Notes: generated by a model not told the origin, from the letters alone. Counted from the first letter of the stretch, positions 25,892 through 34,743 are shown. The stretch: 64,000 nucleotides of DNA from DASZQY01 sp035548515 (GCA_035548515.1 DASZSW010000001.1:119215-183214); one strand, 5' to 3'. Numbers and translations are program-made.

Positions 25892-27538
25892 ATGTCGCAC
25901 ACCGCTGAGGCCCCTCGCCCGATCGCTCCGGCCGATCTTTTGACGCCGAAGCTGATCAGCACCTTCCGCGAGGGCTACACCATCGCCGATCTCGGCCGCG
26001 ATTTCATCGCGGGCCTGACCGTGGCGGTCGTCGCGTTGCCGCTGTCCATGGCGATCGGCATCGCTTCCGGCGCCACGCCCGCGCACGGGCTGGTGACTGC
26101 CATCGTCGCGGGCTTCCTGATCTCGGCGCTCGGCGGCAGTCGTTTCCAGATCGGCGGACCGACGGCGGCGTTCATTGTCGTCGTCTTCAACACGATCGAC
26201 CGCCATGGTTACGAGGGGCTGCTGCTCGCGACGCTGATTGCCGGTGCGATCCTCATCGTCGTCGGTGCGCTGAGGCTCGGCACCTTCATCAAGTACATCC
26301 CGTACCCGGTCGTCACTGGGTTCACGGCCGGGATCGCCGTCTCCATCTTCGTCTCGCAGATCAAGGACCTGCTCGGCCTCAACGTGTCGCTGCCCGGCGA
26401 CTTCATCCCCAAGATCGCCGCGCTCGGCACAGCGCTGCCCCAGACCAACCTGGCGGCTGTCGCGGTAGCGTTAGCCTCGCTCGCGATCATCGTGGCGCTC
26501 CGCATCGCGCGGCCGAAGTGGCCGGGCTTCCTGATCGCTCTGATCATCGGCGGTGGCGCCGCCATCGCGCTGGGACTCGACGTCCCCACCATCGGCTCCG
26601 CCTTTGGTGGCATCCCGCGGAGCTTGCCGGCGCCCACGCTGCCGCCCATGGACATCGCCAAGGTGCGCGAGGTGCTGCCCGATGCCGTCACCATCGCGCT
26701 GCTTGCCGGCATCGAGTCGCTGCTCTCCGCCGTCGTCGCCGACGGCATGACTGGCCGCCGCCATCGCTCCAACGTGGAGCTGATTGCGCAGGGGGTCGCC
26801 AATGTCGCCTCGTCTCTATTTGCCGGTCTGCCCGCGACGGGCGCCATCGCCCGCACGGCGACTAACATCCGCGCCGGCGCCAGGTCGCCCATCTCGGGAA
26901 TGTTGCACGCCGCCTTCCTGCTGATCGTCGTTCTGGTCGCGGCGCCCGTCCTGTCCTACGTGCCGCTCGCCGCGCTTGCTGCGATCCTCACCTTTGTCGC
27001 GTGGAACATCGGCGAGTTCGGCCACATCCGCACGATCATGATCAACGCCTCGTGGGGCGATCGCGTCGTGCTGCTGGTGACATTTTTCCTGACTGTGCTG
27101 GTCGATCTCACCGTCGCGATCGAGGCAGGCGTAGCGCTTGCGGCGCTGATGTTCATGCACCGCATGGCGAACTCGGTCGAGATAGAAGAGCGAAAGCTCG
27201 CAGGCGACGATTCCGCCGCGGCGGCGCAAGGCGTCATTGTCTACCGCATCACCGGACCGTTCTTCTTCGGCGCCACACAGAAGCTGGCCAGCGTCCTCGA
27301 TCGCATCGGCGAGGCCCCGCGCGCGTACGTACTGGACCTCGGGGCGGTGCCACTTGTCGATTCAACCGCCGTTGCCATGCTGGAGTCGTTCGTTGCCAGG
27401 GCGGAGAGCCGCAAGACCGATGTCATCTTCGCCGCGGCCGCCCCGGCGGTGCGCAAAACGCTGGCGAAATTCGGCATCGCGCCACCGCACGTGCGCTTCG
27501 CCGACAGCGTGGATGCGGCGCTGACGGGCACGGGCTAG
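25892..27538 (+). CDS. SulP-family inorganic anion transporter with STAS domain
   Basis: This 548-residue inner-membrane transporter belongs to the SLC26/SulP family, known for sulfate, bicarbonate or other anion transport. ATG 25892 was chosen (AAGG just upstream) over an earlier in-frame ATG at 25832. The membrane domain of roughly 12-14 segments opens with GLTVAVVALPLSMAIGIASG and GGSRFQIGGPTAAF, and includes KYIPYPVVTGFTAGIAVSIF. The C-terminal STAS domain begins near residue 440 (GVIVYRITGPFFFGATQKL) and keeps the DST site (VPLVDSTAVAML). No carbonic anhydrase is adjacent, so bicarbonate is not favoured over sulfate. Substrate unknown; family sure. Confidence 0.92.
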   Translation: MSHTAEAPRPIAPADLLTPKLISTFREGYTIADLGRDFIAGLTVAVVALPLSMAIGIASGATPAHGLVTAIVAGFLISALGGSRFQIGGPTAAFIVVVFNTIDRHGYEGLLLATLIAGAILIVVGALRLGTFIKYIPYPVVTGFTAGIAVSIFVSQIKDLLGLNVSLPGDFIPKIAALGTALPQTNLAAVAVALASLAIIVALRIARPKWPGFLIALIIGGGAAIALGLDVPTIGSAFGGIPRSLPAPTLPPMDIAKVREVLPDAVTIALLAGIESLLSAVVADGMTGRRHRSNVELIAQGVANVASSLFAGLPATGAIARTATNIRAGARSPISGMLHAAFLLIVVLVAAPVLSYVPLAALAAILTFVAWNIGEFGHIRTIMINASWGDRVVLLVTFFLTVLVDLTVAIEAGVALAALMFMHRMANSVEIEERKLAGDDSAAAAQGVIVYRITGPFFFGATQKLASVLDRIGEAPRAYVLDLGAVPLVDSTAVAMLESFVARAESRKTDVIFAAAAPAVRKTLAKFGIAPPHVRFADSVDAALTGTG

Positions 27539-27614
27539 GCGCGCACATCCGCTCGTAGCACCCTGCCCGACACGGGTTGTATTCTCCCGGTCCTGCCGCT
27601 AGGCAGGCAACCCC

Positions 27615-28811
27615 ATGCGCAACGCCCTCACCGTCATCCTCATCGCGGTCACGATCGACGCCATTGGCATCGGCCTGATCTTCCCGATCTTGCCCAGCCT
27701 GATCGCTGACGTCGCCCATTCGCCGCACATCGCCACCATCTACGGCGTCTTGCTCGCGCTCTATGCGCTCATGCAGTTCATCTTCTCGCCGGTGCTGGGC
27801 ATCCTGTCGGATCGCTATGGCCGCCGGCCGGTGCTGCTCGTGTCGCTCGCCGGTGCTGCGGTCGACTACCTGATCATGGCGTTCGCACCGGCGCTATGGT
27901 TCCTGTTCATCGGCCGCGCCATCGCGGGCATCACGAGCGCCAACTTCGCGGTCGCGACCGCCTACCTGGCCGACATCACGCCGGAGGCCGAGCGTCCGCG
28001 CCGCTTCGGCTACCTCCACGCCTGCTTCGGCATCGGCTTCATCCTCGGCCCGGCGATCGGCGGAGCGCTCGGCGACAACTGGATACGCGCGCCATTTCTC
28101 GCGGCGGCGCTGCTCAACGCGGTGAACTTCAGCCTGGCACTCTTCGTGCTGCCGGAATCGCGCCCGGGGCAGCCGACCCCTTTCAGGCTTGCCGCCCTCA
28201 ATCCGTTCGGCTCGATCAGCTGGGCCATGGGCATCGCCGCGCTGATGCCGCTGATGGCGCTCTACTTCCTGTTCAACCTGATCGGTCAGGTCTACGGCAC
28301 GACCTGGGCCCTCTACGGCGCCGACGCCTTTGGTTGGAACACGTTGATGATCGGCCTGTCGCTCGCGGGCTTCGGCGTCTTTCACGCTGGCGCCCAGGCC
28401 GTCCTCACCGGCCCGGTCTCGACGCGGCTCGGTCCGCGCCTTTCGCTGGTCGCCGGCATGGCCTGCGAGACCGCCGGGCTGATCCTGCTGGCGTTCGCGA
28501 CGCAGGGCTGGATGGTGTTCGTTCTTCTGCCGCTGTTCGCGCTCGGCGGTATCGGCATGCCGGCCCTCCAGTCGGTGCTCACCGCCACGGTCGACGCCGA
28601 CAAGCAGGGCCAGCTGCAGGGCGTCCTCGCCAGCATCCTCAGCCTCGCCTCGATCGTCGGGCCGCTGGTCTTCTCGTGGTTCTATTTCTGGTCGGCGCCG
28701 CACTGGGCCGGAGCGATCTGGCTATTCGCCGCGGCGATCTACATCGCCACGCTGCCGCTGATCCTCAAGACGCCGCGCGTCTACGCAGCGAGCCCCCAAA
28801 CAGCGCACTGA
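27615..28811 (+). CDS. MFS drug-efflux-type transporter, TetA-like
   Basis: This 398-residue major facilitator protein with 12 predicted membrane segments belongs to the TetA/multidrug DHA1 branch. Motif A is in the 2-3 loop (GILSDRYGRRPVLL); motif C is in segment 5 (GFILGPAIGGALG). The first segment reads VTIDAIGIGLIFPILPSL, as in TetA-family proteins with their intramembrane acidic residue. The family exports drugs or metabolites in exchange for protons. Chromosomal alphaproteobacterial copies are common and usually of unknown substrate, so a tetracycline-resistance claim is not made. Its 3' end overlaps the next convergent gene by 47 bases. Confidence 0.88.
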   Translation: MRNALTVILIAVTIDAIGIGLIFPILPSLIADVAHSPHIATIYGVLLALYALMQFIFSPVLGILSDRYGRRPVLLVSLAGAAVDYLIMAFAPALWFLFIGRAIAGITSANFAVATAYLADITPEAERPRRFGYLHACFGIGFILGPAIGGALGDNWIRAPFLAAALLNAVNFSLALFVLPESRPGQPTPFRLAALNPFGSISWAMGIAALMPLMALYFLFNLIGQVYGTTWALYGADAFGWNTLMIGLSLAGFGVFHAGAQAVLTGPVSTRLGPRLSLVAGMACETAGLILLAFATQGWMVFVLLPLFALGGIGMPALQSVLTATVDADKQGQLQGVLASILSLASIVGPLVFSWFYFWSAPHWAGAIWLFAAAIYIATLPLILKTPRVYAASPQTAH

Positions 28812-29910
28812 GAATCATCAGCGGCAGGATCGCCGCGAAACCCCATCGCAGTCCCGCGCCCTGGGCGACAAATCCGACCAGCGGCGGTCCCACGATCGAG
28901 CCGATATAGGCGATCAGGGCGAGCGCCGCGACGTTGACGGCGGGCGCGCGGTCGCCCAGCCCCGCGGCCGCAGTGACCGCCAGCGGGAAGCCGATCGAGA
29001 CACCGATGCCGAGCGCGCCAAAGCCGATGGTCGCGACGACGATATTGTTGGCGGTGAGCAGCACCAGCACGCCGATCACCGCCGTTGCGGCACAGAACCG
29101 GCCGAGCGCGACCGGCCCGAAGCGGTCCGTCAGGTAGTCGCCCGAGAGCCGCCCGATGGCCATGAACAGCGAGAACGAGCCGAACGCGATCGCGGCGACG
29201 CCGGGCGGCGTGCCGATCACCTCGCGCAGGTAGACCGCGCCCCAGTTGCGCGTCGTCAACTCGGCAAGCAGGACGCCGAACGTGAAGATGCACAGCCCGA
29301 TCATTGCCTTCGACGGCAGGCTTACCACCGGCGCGCGCGTCGTCGCCGCCTGCCGTTCGACCTGCGGCAGGGCCGAGGCGATCAAAAGCCCGAGCGGCAG
29401 GAAAAGAAGCCCGGTGACCAGCAGGTGCCAGCGCGTGTCGATACCGAATTGGGCGAACTGGAATCCCATGACCGCGCCCAGCATCGAGCCGAGGCTCCAG
29501 AAGCCGTGGCAGGTCGCCATGATGCGGCGCCCGAGTTCGTTCTGGATGCGCGCCACCTCGACGTTGGTGGCGATGTCGATCATCACGTAGCTGCCGCCCA
29601 TCAGGAACAGTACCGCGGTGAGGCTCGGGACATTCCACGCCCAACCCGGCAGGAACTGGCAGAGCGTGAAGATGCAGAACCCGATCAGGATCGCGCCCCG
29701 TGCCGACAGCCTCTCGATAAGCCGCGCCACGATCATAGTGCCGAAGAAGCCGCCGACCGGCATCCCGAGCATCGCGACGGCCAGATCGGCGGGGCCGATG
29801 CCGAGGTGATGCTGGATATCGGGGATGCGCGGATAGAAGTTATTCACCTCCGCCGACTGGATGAAAAACGTCAGCATCGCCAGCCGCGCGGGAGTGAGAA
29901 GCTTGCTCAC
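28765..29910 (-). CDS. MFS transporter of unknown substrate
   Basis: This 381-residue major facilitator protein has about 12 hydrophobic segments. The N-terminus (LAMLTFFIQSAEVNNFYPRIP) and the motif-A-like loop (GTMIVARLIERLSARGAIL) fit an MFS of the YbjJ/sugar-like type rather than the drug exporters. GFWSLGSMLGAVMGFQFAQF follows. It overlaps terC by four bases and belongs to a pcs-terC-MFS transcription unit on the minus strand. Its 3' end is shared with the convergent TetA-like gene for 47 bases. Substrate unknown. Confidence 0.85.
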   Translation of the reverse strand: MSKLLTPARLAMLTFFIQSAEVNNFYPRIPDIQHHLGIGPADLAVAMLGMPVGGFFGTMIVARLIERLSARGAILIGFCIFTLCQFLPGWAWNVPSLTAVLFLMGGSYVMIDIATNVEVARIQNELGRRIMATCHGFWSLGSMLGAVMGFQFAQFGIDTRWHLLVTGLLFLPLGLLIASALPQVERQAATTRAPVVSLPSKAMIGLCIFTFGVLLAELTTRNWGAVYLREVIGTPPGVAAIAFGSFSLFMAIGRLSGDYLTDRFGPVALGRFCAATAVIGVLVLLTANNIVVATIGFGALGIGVSIGFPLAVTAAAGLGDRAPAVNVAALALIAYIGSIVGPPLVGFVAQGAGLRWGFAAILPLMILSALFGGSLRRRAAS

Positions 29911-30653
29911 GCGGGCGGCGTCTCGCGCCTGGCGCGGTTGCGGCGCGCGATGATGTTCAGCACCTCTACGCCCGTCGAGAACGCCATCGCCGCGTAGAGA
30001 TAGCCGCGCGGGATGTGGAAGCCGAGGCCGTCGGCGACCAGTGAGAAACCGATCATCAGCAGGAAGGCCAGCGCCAGCATGCGCGTCGTCGGATGGCGAT
30101 GAATGAACGCCGCGATCGTGCCGGAGGCCGCATACATCACCGCGACGGCGAGAATGACCGCGACGATCATCACCGAGACATGCTCGGCAATACCGATCGC
30201 CGTAATAATGGAGTCGATAGAGAACACTACGTCGATGACGACGATCTGCGCGATGATCGTGCCGAAAGCCGCGCGCGCGACATTGCCGAGGTTCGCCTCC
30301 TCTTCGCCCTTCGCCTCGACGTCGCGGTGAATCTCCTGCGTCGCCTTGAACAGCAGGAAGCCGCCGCCAGCGAGCAGGATCAGGTCGCGGACCGAGAAGC
30401 CGTGACCACCGATCTCGAACAGCGGCTTGGACAGTCCGATCAGTGCGAACAGCACCGACAGCAGCGCGATGCGGAAGATGAGCGCCAGCGCCAGACCGAT
30501 CTGGCGGGCGCGCTGCGCCTGTTCGGGCGGCAGTTTGCCGACGACGACGGAAATGAAGACGATGTTGTCGATGCCGAGAACGATCTCGAGCACCGTGAGG
30601 GTGACAAGGCTGGCGAGGATTGTCGGATCGGTGATCCAGGCAATGATGTCCAA
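29907..30653 (-). CDS. TerC-family integral membrane protein
   Basis: This 248-residue TerC/YgdQ-type protein has about seven membrane segments. The hallmark LTVLEIVLGIDNIVFISVV near the N-terminus is repeated as VVIDVVFSIDSIITAIGIA in the second half; each carries the Asp that probably binds a metal ion. Relatives export manganese or contribute to metal and tellurite tolerance. It follows pcs by 13 bases and overlaps the MFS gene. No manganese riboswitch or other regulatory element was recognised upstream, so the metal link rests on the family only. Confidence 0.9.
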   Translation of the reverse strand: MDIIAWITDPTILASLVTLTVLEIVLGIDNIVFISVVVGKLPPEQAQRARQIGLALALIFRIALLSVLFALIGLSKPLFEIGGHGFSVRDLILLAGGGFLLFKATQEIHRDVEAKGEEEANLGNVARAAFGTIIAQIVVIDVVFSIDSIITAIGIAEHVSVMIVAVILAVAVMYAASGTIAAFIHRHPTTRMLALAFLLMIGFSLVADGLGFHIPRGYLYAAMAFSTGVEVLNIIARRNRARRETPPA

Positions 30654-30666
30654 GGCTCGGTCTCCG

Positions 30667-31356
30667 TCAGGTGGCCGGGCGTGTGGCCTGCAGGTACGCC
30701 CCGATCACCGCGAAGTAGGCATTGGCCAGCGCGAATGCCACCACGATCCATGTCGCCGGCTGCAAATTGGCCCACAGACAGGCGAGGCCGAGCGCCGCCC
30801 ATACTGCCGCCATCGCGAGCGTCAGCGGACGGAGGCGCCTGACGCGGACGGGATGGACGAATTCCACCCCCGTGAAGGTAAGCACCGCACAGACGGCGAG
30901 GATCAACAACGTAATCCACTCCGGCCAGCGATAGATCATCAACTGGAAGATGACGACATTCCACACCGCCGGGAACCCGCGGAACGCGGCGTCTGGCGTT
31001 TTCATGCGCGTGTCGGCGAAATAGAGCGCGCCGACGACCGCCACGACGATGCCGGCGATCAGCCCCGCCGGTTGTGAGACAAGGTCACTGCGCACGAGGA
31101 TGATCGCAGGTACCAGCACGTATGTCGCGTAGTCGATGACGAAATCGAGCAGCGCGCCGTCGAACCACGGCACACGTTCGATCACCTGCCGGCGACGCGC
31201 CAGCGGTCCATCCAGACCGTCAACGATCAACGCAATGCCCAGCCAGAAGAACGCGAGCTGCCACTGGTTGTCGGCGGCGGCGAGCGCGGCAGCGAGCGCC
31301 AGCGCGGCGCCGCTTGCGGTCAGCAGGTGCACCGCCCAAACGTCCCAGTTCTTCAT
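30667..31356 (-). CDS. pcs: Phosphatidylcholine synthase (CDP-alcohol phosphatidyltransferase)
   Basis: Pcs condenses CDP-diacylglycerol with choline to form phosphatidylcholine in the inner membrane, a one-step bacterial route found mainly in rhizobia, Brucella and relatives. The 229-residue protein has the CDP-alcohol phosphotransferase signature in the form DGLDGPLARRRQVIERVPWF followed by DGALLDFVIDY. Eight hydrophobic segments, an N-terminal AVHLLTASGAALALAAALAA and a RMKTPDAAFRGFPAVWN stretch are typical of Pcs rather than PgsA or PssA. It heads the pcs-terC-MFS unit and is divergent from the YeeE/YedE operon. Its presence supports the Hyphomicrobiales reading of the window. Confidence 0.92.
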   Translation of the reverse strand: MKNWDVWAVHLLTASGAALALAAALAAADNQWQLAFFWLGIALIVDGLDGPLARRRQVIERVPWFDGALLDFVIDYATYVLVPAIILVRSDLVSQPAGLIAGIVVAVVGALYFADTRMKTPDAAFRGFPAVWNVVIFQLMIYRWPEWITLLILAVCAVLTFTGVEFVHPVRVRRLRPLTLAMAAVWAALGLACLWANLQPATWIVVAFALANAYFAVIGAYLQATRPAT

Positions 31357-31451
31357 TGGTTCGCGCCGTCCCCGAGGCCTCCCAGACGGCCCGCATCTGC
31401 TTTCGCTTATCTCCCCCCGGCTGGCAAGGGTTTGGCGGCCGGCCGGCCAAG

Positions 31452-31479
31452 TTCAGCACGGCTTTCCTTGCTGTATAGT
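31452..31479 (+). promoter_or_regulatory. Candidate promoter for the YeeE/YedE operon
   Basis: TATAGT at 31474-31479 matches the -10 consensus at five of six positions. TTCAGC (31452-31457) is a weak -35 at a 16-base spacing. The first start codon is 46 bases downstream. An imperfect palindrome of GGCC repeats (31432-31450) adjoins the -35 and could be an operator. Confidence 0.4.
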
Positions 31480-31524
31480 GCCGCCGGCCCTACCTGTCGG
31501 CAAAAGGCCAAGGGAATCAGTATC

Positions 31525-31962
31525 ATGCAAAACTTCGCGCCGCTTTCGGCGACCATCGGCGGGCTTCTCATCGGGCTGTCCGCCACCATCCTCTGGGTGT
31601 TCAACGGACGCACCGCGGGCATCTCGAACATCGCGGGCGGGATCTACCCCATTCAGCGCGGCGACGAACTCTGGCGATTCGTGTTCCTGATCGCCCTCCC
31701 GATCGGCGCCTGGCTCGGTTTCCAGTTCGCGCCGTCGATCTTCGCCGATGTGCCGAAGACGCTGCCGCAGATCACGCTGACTCCCGTCTGGCTGGTCGCG
31801 ACCGGTCTTATCGTCGGCGTCGGCACGCGCGTCGGCCGCGGCTGCACCTCCGGCCACGGCATCTGTGGGCTGTCGCGCCTTTCGGTCCGCTCCTTCGTCG
31901 CGGTCGCCATCTTCATGGCCACCGCCATCATTGCCGTCTTCATCACGAGGCACGTCGTCTGA
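31525..31962 (+). CDS. YeeE/YedE-family sulfur-compound transporter half, N-terminal type
   Basis: This 145-residue protein has four membrane segments and is one half of a split YeeE/YedE transporter. ATG 31525 has AGGGA ten bases before it; a longer upstream frame was rejected. The signature RVGRGCTSGHGICGLSR is the conserved Cys-containing loop of the family, whose full-length member TsuA takes up thiosulfate. The other half is encoded directly downstream with a one-base overlap. Such split pairs (PmpA/PmpB style) are often tied to sulfide or persulfide detoxification genes, which are absent here. Substrate inferred only at the level of small sulfur species. Confidence 0.88.
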   Translation: MQNFAPLSATIGGLLIGLSATILWVFNGRTAGISNIAGGIYPIQRGDELWRFVFLIALPIGAWLGFQFAPSIFADVPKTLPQITLTPVWLVATGLIVGVGTRVGRGCTSGHGICGLSRLSVRSFVAVAIFMATAIIAVFITRHVV

Positions 31963-32450
31963 TGAATCGCACCCTCACCGGCCTCGTCACCGCCGCGGTC
32001 AGCGGCGTCCTGTTCGGCTTCGGCCTGTCGGTCGCGCGCATGACCGATCCGAACAAGATCTGGAACTTCCTCGACTTTGCCGCGATCCCGAACGGTGGTT
32101 GGGATCCGAGCCTGATCTTCGTCATGGTCGGCGGCATTCTCGTCGGCCTTGTCGGCATGCGGCTCGATCGCATCCTGCGGCTCAAGCAGCCGATCGCCGC
32201 CCCTGCTTTCATCAAGACGACGCGCACCAAGGTCGATGCGCAACTCGTTACCGGCGCCGCCATCTTCGGCATCGGCTGGGGCCTCTCCGGCTTCTGCCCC
32301 GGCCCGTCGATCGCCGACCTGGGTCTTGTCCCGCAGGATGTGTGGTTGTTCGTCGTGGCGATGTTCGGTGGCTCGTGGATCGCAGGGCAGTTCCTCGATA
32401 GCTCGGCCGCGCGCCATCCCACCACGACCGCGAACGCGCCGGCACAATGA
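31962..32450 (+). CDS. YeeE/YedE-family transporter half, C-terminal type (DUF6691)
   Basis: This 162-residue membrane protein is the partner of the preceding gene. It starts with VTAAVSGVLFGFGLSVARM and has FGIGWGLSGFCPGPSIADLG, the second conserved Cys loop of the YeeE/YedE fold. About four membrane segments and a hydrophilic C-terminal tail complete it. Its start shares one base with the previous stop (TGATG), and its stop overlaps the UbiH-like gene as ATGA, so the three are translationally coupled. The two halves together would rebuild one eight- to nine-segment transporter in the inner membrane. Confidence 0.88.
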   Translation: MNRTLTGLVTAAVSGVLFGFGLSVARMTDPNKIWNFLDFAAIPNGGWDPSLIFVMVGGILVGLVGMRLDRILRLKQPIAAPAFIKTTRTKVDAQLVTGAAIFGIGWGLSGFCPGPSIADLGLVPQDVWLFVVAMFGGSWIAGQFLDSSAARHPTTTANAPAQ

Positions 32451-33595
32451 CAGCGGCCAGCATCGCCGTCGTTGGCGCTGGTCCCGTGGGACTGGCGGCG
32501 GCAGCATTACTTGCCGACGGCGGTCACGACGTCGCCCTCGTCGCGCCAGCGGCACCGGCCGACAGGCGCACGTCGGCGCTGCTGGCCGGCTCGGTTGCGC
32601 TGCTCACGCGCCTTGGCGTGTGGCCCGATCTCGCCGAAGATGCGGCGCCGCTCCGCACGATGCGCATCGTTGATGGCACCCGCCGCCTCATCCGCGCGCC
32701 GGAGGTTGCGTTCGAGGCGAGCGAGATCGGCCTCGACGCGTTCGGCTACAACGTCGCCAACAAGGCGCTCGTCGCCGCGCTGGAGCGCGGCGTCGCCGCC
32801 CGCAACATCCGACGCATTGATGCGCTGGCCGAGAGCGCCGCGCTGAACGAGGGCAGCGTCGTCGTTTCCCTCGCGTCGGGCGAGCAGGTGGTCGCTCGCC
32901 TGGTCGTCGCTGCGGATGGCCGCCGTTCGAAGCTCCGCGACGCCGCGGGCATCACGACGACGGAGTGGCGCTACGCGCAGGCCGCACTGGTCTGCGACTT
33001 CGCCCATACGCTGCCGCACCGCGATACGTCGACCGAGTTCCACACCGAGCACGGGCCGTTCACGCTCGTGCCGCTGCCGGGCAACCGCTCCAGTCTGGTG
33101 TGGGTCGATACGCCCGAACAATCGCAGCGCCGGCTCGCCCTGCCTGACGATGCGCTCGCCTCCGAGATTGAGCGGCGTTCGGCGTCGATTCTGGGCAAGG
33201 TCACCGTCGAGGGCGGCCGTCAGGTGTTCCCGCTTTCAGGCCTCAGCGTGCGCAGCTTTGCCGCGAACCGCATCGCGCTTGTCGGCGAGGCGGCGCATGT
33301 GTTCCCGCCGATCGGGGCGCAGGGCCTGAACCTCGGCTACCGCGATGTCGCCGCGCTCGGCGATGTGATTGCCGACCCCACCGGAGATCCGGGCGCGCCC
33401 GATCGCCTCGCGGCCTATGATGGCGCTCGCCGCGTCGATGTGATGTCGCGCACCGCCGCTGTCGACACCGTCAACCGCACGCTGCTGTCGGACTTCCTCC
33501 CGGCAAGTGCGCTGCGCGGACTTGGCCTGTTCCTGGTCGATCGCGTGCCGCGGCTCCGCCGCTTTGCGATGCGTCAGGGCCTCGCCGCCCTCTAG
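32447..33595 (+). CDS. UbiH/UbiF-family FAD-dependent hydroxylase
   Basis: This 382-residue class A flavoprotein monooxygenase resembles the ubiquinone-ring hydroxylases UbiH/UbiF/UbiL. The FAD Rossmann start is IAVVGAGPVGLAAAALLADG, the middle DG motif is VVAADGRRSKLRDAAGI, and the C-terminal GD-type motif reads IALVGEAAHVFPPIGAQGLN, with E in place of the usual D. The expected role is aerobic hydroxylation in ubiquinone synthesis, peripheral to the inner membrane. It lies in an overlapping operon with the two YeeE/YedE halves. Its TAG stop shares bases with the stop of the convergent AEC gene. The exact ring position cannot be told from sequence. Confidence 0.87.
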   Translation: MTAASIAVVGAGPVGLAAAALLADGGHDVALVAPAAPADRRTSALLAGSVALLTRLGVWPDLAEDAAPLRTMRIVDGTRRLIRAPEVAFEASEIGLDAFGYNVANKALVAALERGVAARNIRRIDALAESAALNEGSVVVSLASGEQVVARLVVAADGRRSKLRDAAGITTTEWRYAQAALVCDFAHTLPHRDTSTEFHTEHGPFTLVPLPGNRSSLVWVDTPEQSQRRLALPDDALASEIERRSASILGKVTVEGGRQVFPLSGLSVRSFAANRIALVGEAAHVFPPIGAQGLNLGYRDVAALGDVIADPTGDPGAPDRLAAYDGARRVDVMSRTAAVDTVNRTLLSDFLPASALRGLGLFLVDRVPRLRRFAMRQGLAAL

Positions 33596-34548
33596 CGAAA
33601 CGGATCGCCGGGCAGCAGGCCCTGCACGACCAGCACGACCGCGACCGTGAGTGTGACGACCGCGGCAAGCGAGCCGATCAGCACCGAGACTGAAGCGTGT
33701 GCCGCGTAGATGCGGTATCGGCCGGCGATGCCGACGACGCCAACTGAAGGTGGCAGCGCGGCAATCAGAATCGCGGCGCTCATCCACAGCGGGTCGAAGC
33801 CGCCCACCCAGGACAGGAGCAGGTACACGATCAGCGGATGGGCGATGAGCTTCACCGCGACGATCAGAGGCTGCTCAAGCCGGATCGGGCCGAATGCACG
33901 CGTCGCGAGATTTGCGCCGAGGAGGAACAGCGCCCCCGGCGCCGCGGCATTGCCTATAAACGCCAGCGTTGAGTCGATGGGCACCGGCATGCGAAGCCCG
34001 AAGGCCGCCGCGAGGAACGCCAGCAGAGTCGCGACGATCACCGGGTTGAGCAGTACCTGGCGCGCAATGTCGATGCCGAGGTGGCGAAGGTCGGTCCGCG
34101 TGGTGCCGCCGAGCGCCATCATCAACGGCGTCACGATCAGCAGCAGAGCGGTGTCGAACGAGTAGATCAGCGCCACAGGCGCCGCTGCCACAGTGCCGAG
34201 CGCGGCGATGACCAGCGCCGGTGCAAGGTACGCCGTGTTGGAGAACGAGCCGACCAGCCCCTCGATGGTCGCCTCCGGAACGTTGCCGCCGTTGACGAGC
34301 GCGCCGATCGAGAAGGCGATGGCGAAGGCGCAATACGTCGCGAAAGTCGTCGTCGCAACGAACGCCCATCCTCCCGCGAGCGGCGGCGCCGTGGTGATCA
34401 AATGGAAGAACAGGGCCGGCAGGGCGACGGAGAAAACGAAAAACTCCAGAGCCTCGAGCCCACCGCTTACCAGCCGCGCGCGGCCGGCGCCGTAGCCCAG
34501 CGCCACGACCCCGAAAAAAGGCACCAGCAGCGTCAGCAGTCCGATCAT
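33592..34548 (-). CDS. AEC (auxin efflux carrier) family transporter
   Basis: This 318-residue membrane protein has ten predicted segments. The start ATG 34548 was chosen because it gives the family's usual start directly on the first segment (MIGLLTLLVPFFGVVALGYGAGR) and the usual length; the longer frame adds a poor hydrophilic extension. Family features include VFSVALPALFFHLI in segment two, SNTAYLAPALVIAALG around the N-containing broken helix, and an ALPPSVGVVGIAGRY region near the C-terminus. Bacterial members export or import dicarboxylates such as malate or malonate. No neighbouring metabolic gene indicates its substrate. Confidence 0.88.
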   Translation of the reverse strand: MIGLLTLLVPFFGVVALGYGAGRARLVSGGLEALEFFVFSVALPALFFHLITTAPPLAGGWAFVATTTFATYCAFAIAFSIGALVNGGNVPEATIEGLVGSFSNTAYLAPALVIAALGTVAAAPVALIYSFDTALLLIVTPLMMALGGTTRTDLRHLGIDIARQVLLNPVIVATLLAFLAAAFGLRMPVPIDSTLAFIGNAAAPGALFLLGANLATRAFGPIRLEQPLIVAVKLIAHPLIVYLLLSWVGGFDPLWMSAAILIAALPPSVGVVGIAGRYRIYAAHASVSVLIGSLAAVVTLTVAVVLVVQGLLPGDPFR

Positions 34549-34672
34549 TCCGTACCCGACATGTGCGCCTGTCCCGCCGGCGTCGCTCGCGCGAATCGCT
34601 CCCCGCGCCGGCGGCATCATGCCCCCCACTTCCGCTGCGGCGTAGCAGTTTGCTGTAATTTGCGGGCGCGGT

Positions 34673-34701
34673 TTGACATCGCGTCGTCAACATGGCCTTA
34701 A
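34673..34701 (+). promoter_or_regulatory. Candidate promoter for hspQ
   Basis: A perfect TTGACA -35 box lies at 34673-34678. Seventeen bases on is CCTTAA (34696-34701), a poor -10 match. The hspQ start lies 43 bases beyond. A heat-shock sigma-32 reading is possible but not supported by a clear CCCCAT-type -10. Confidence 0.33.
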
Positions 34702-34743
34702 GGCGGCGAGCGGCCCGGCGCAGGGCCGGCTGGGGTTCAGTAG

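Noticed and set aside
27615..28811. Tetracycline-resistance determinant
   Set aside because: The protein fits the TetA-like MFS branch, but there is no tetR neighbour, mobile element or resistance-specific feature.
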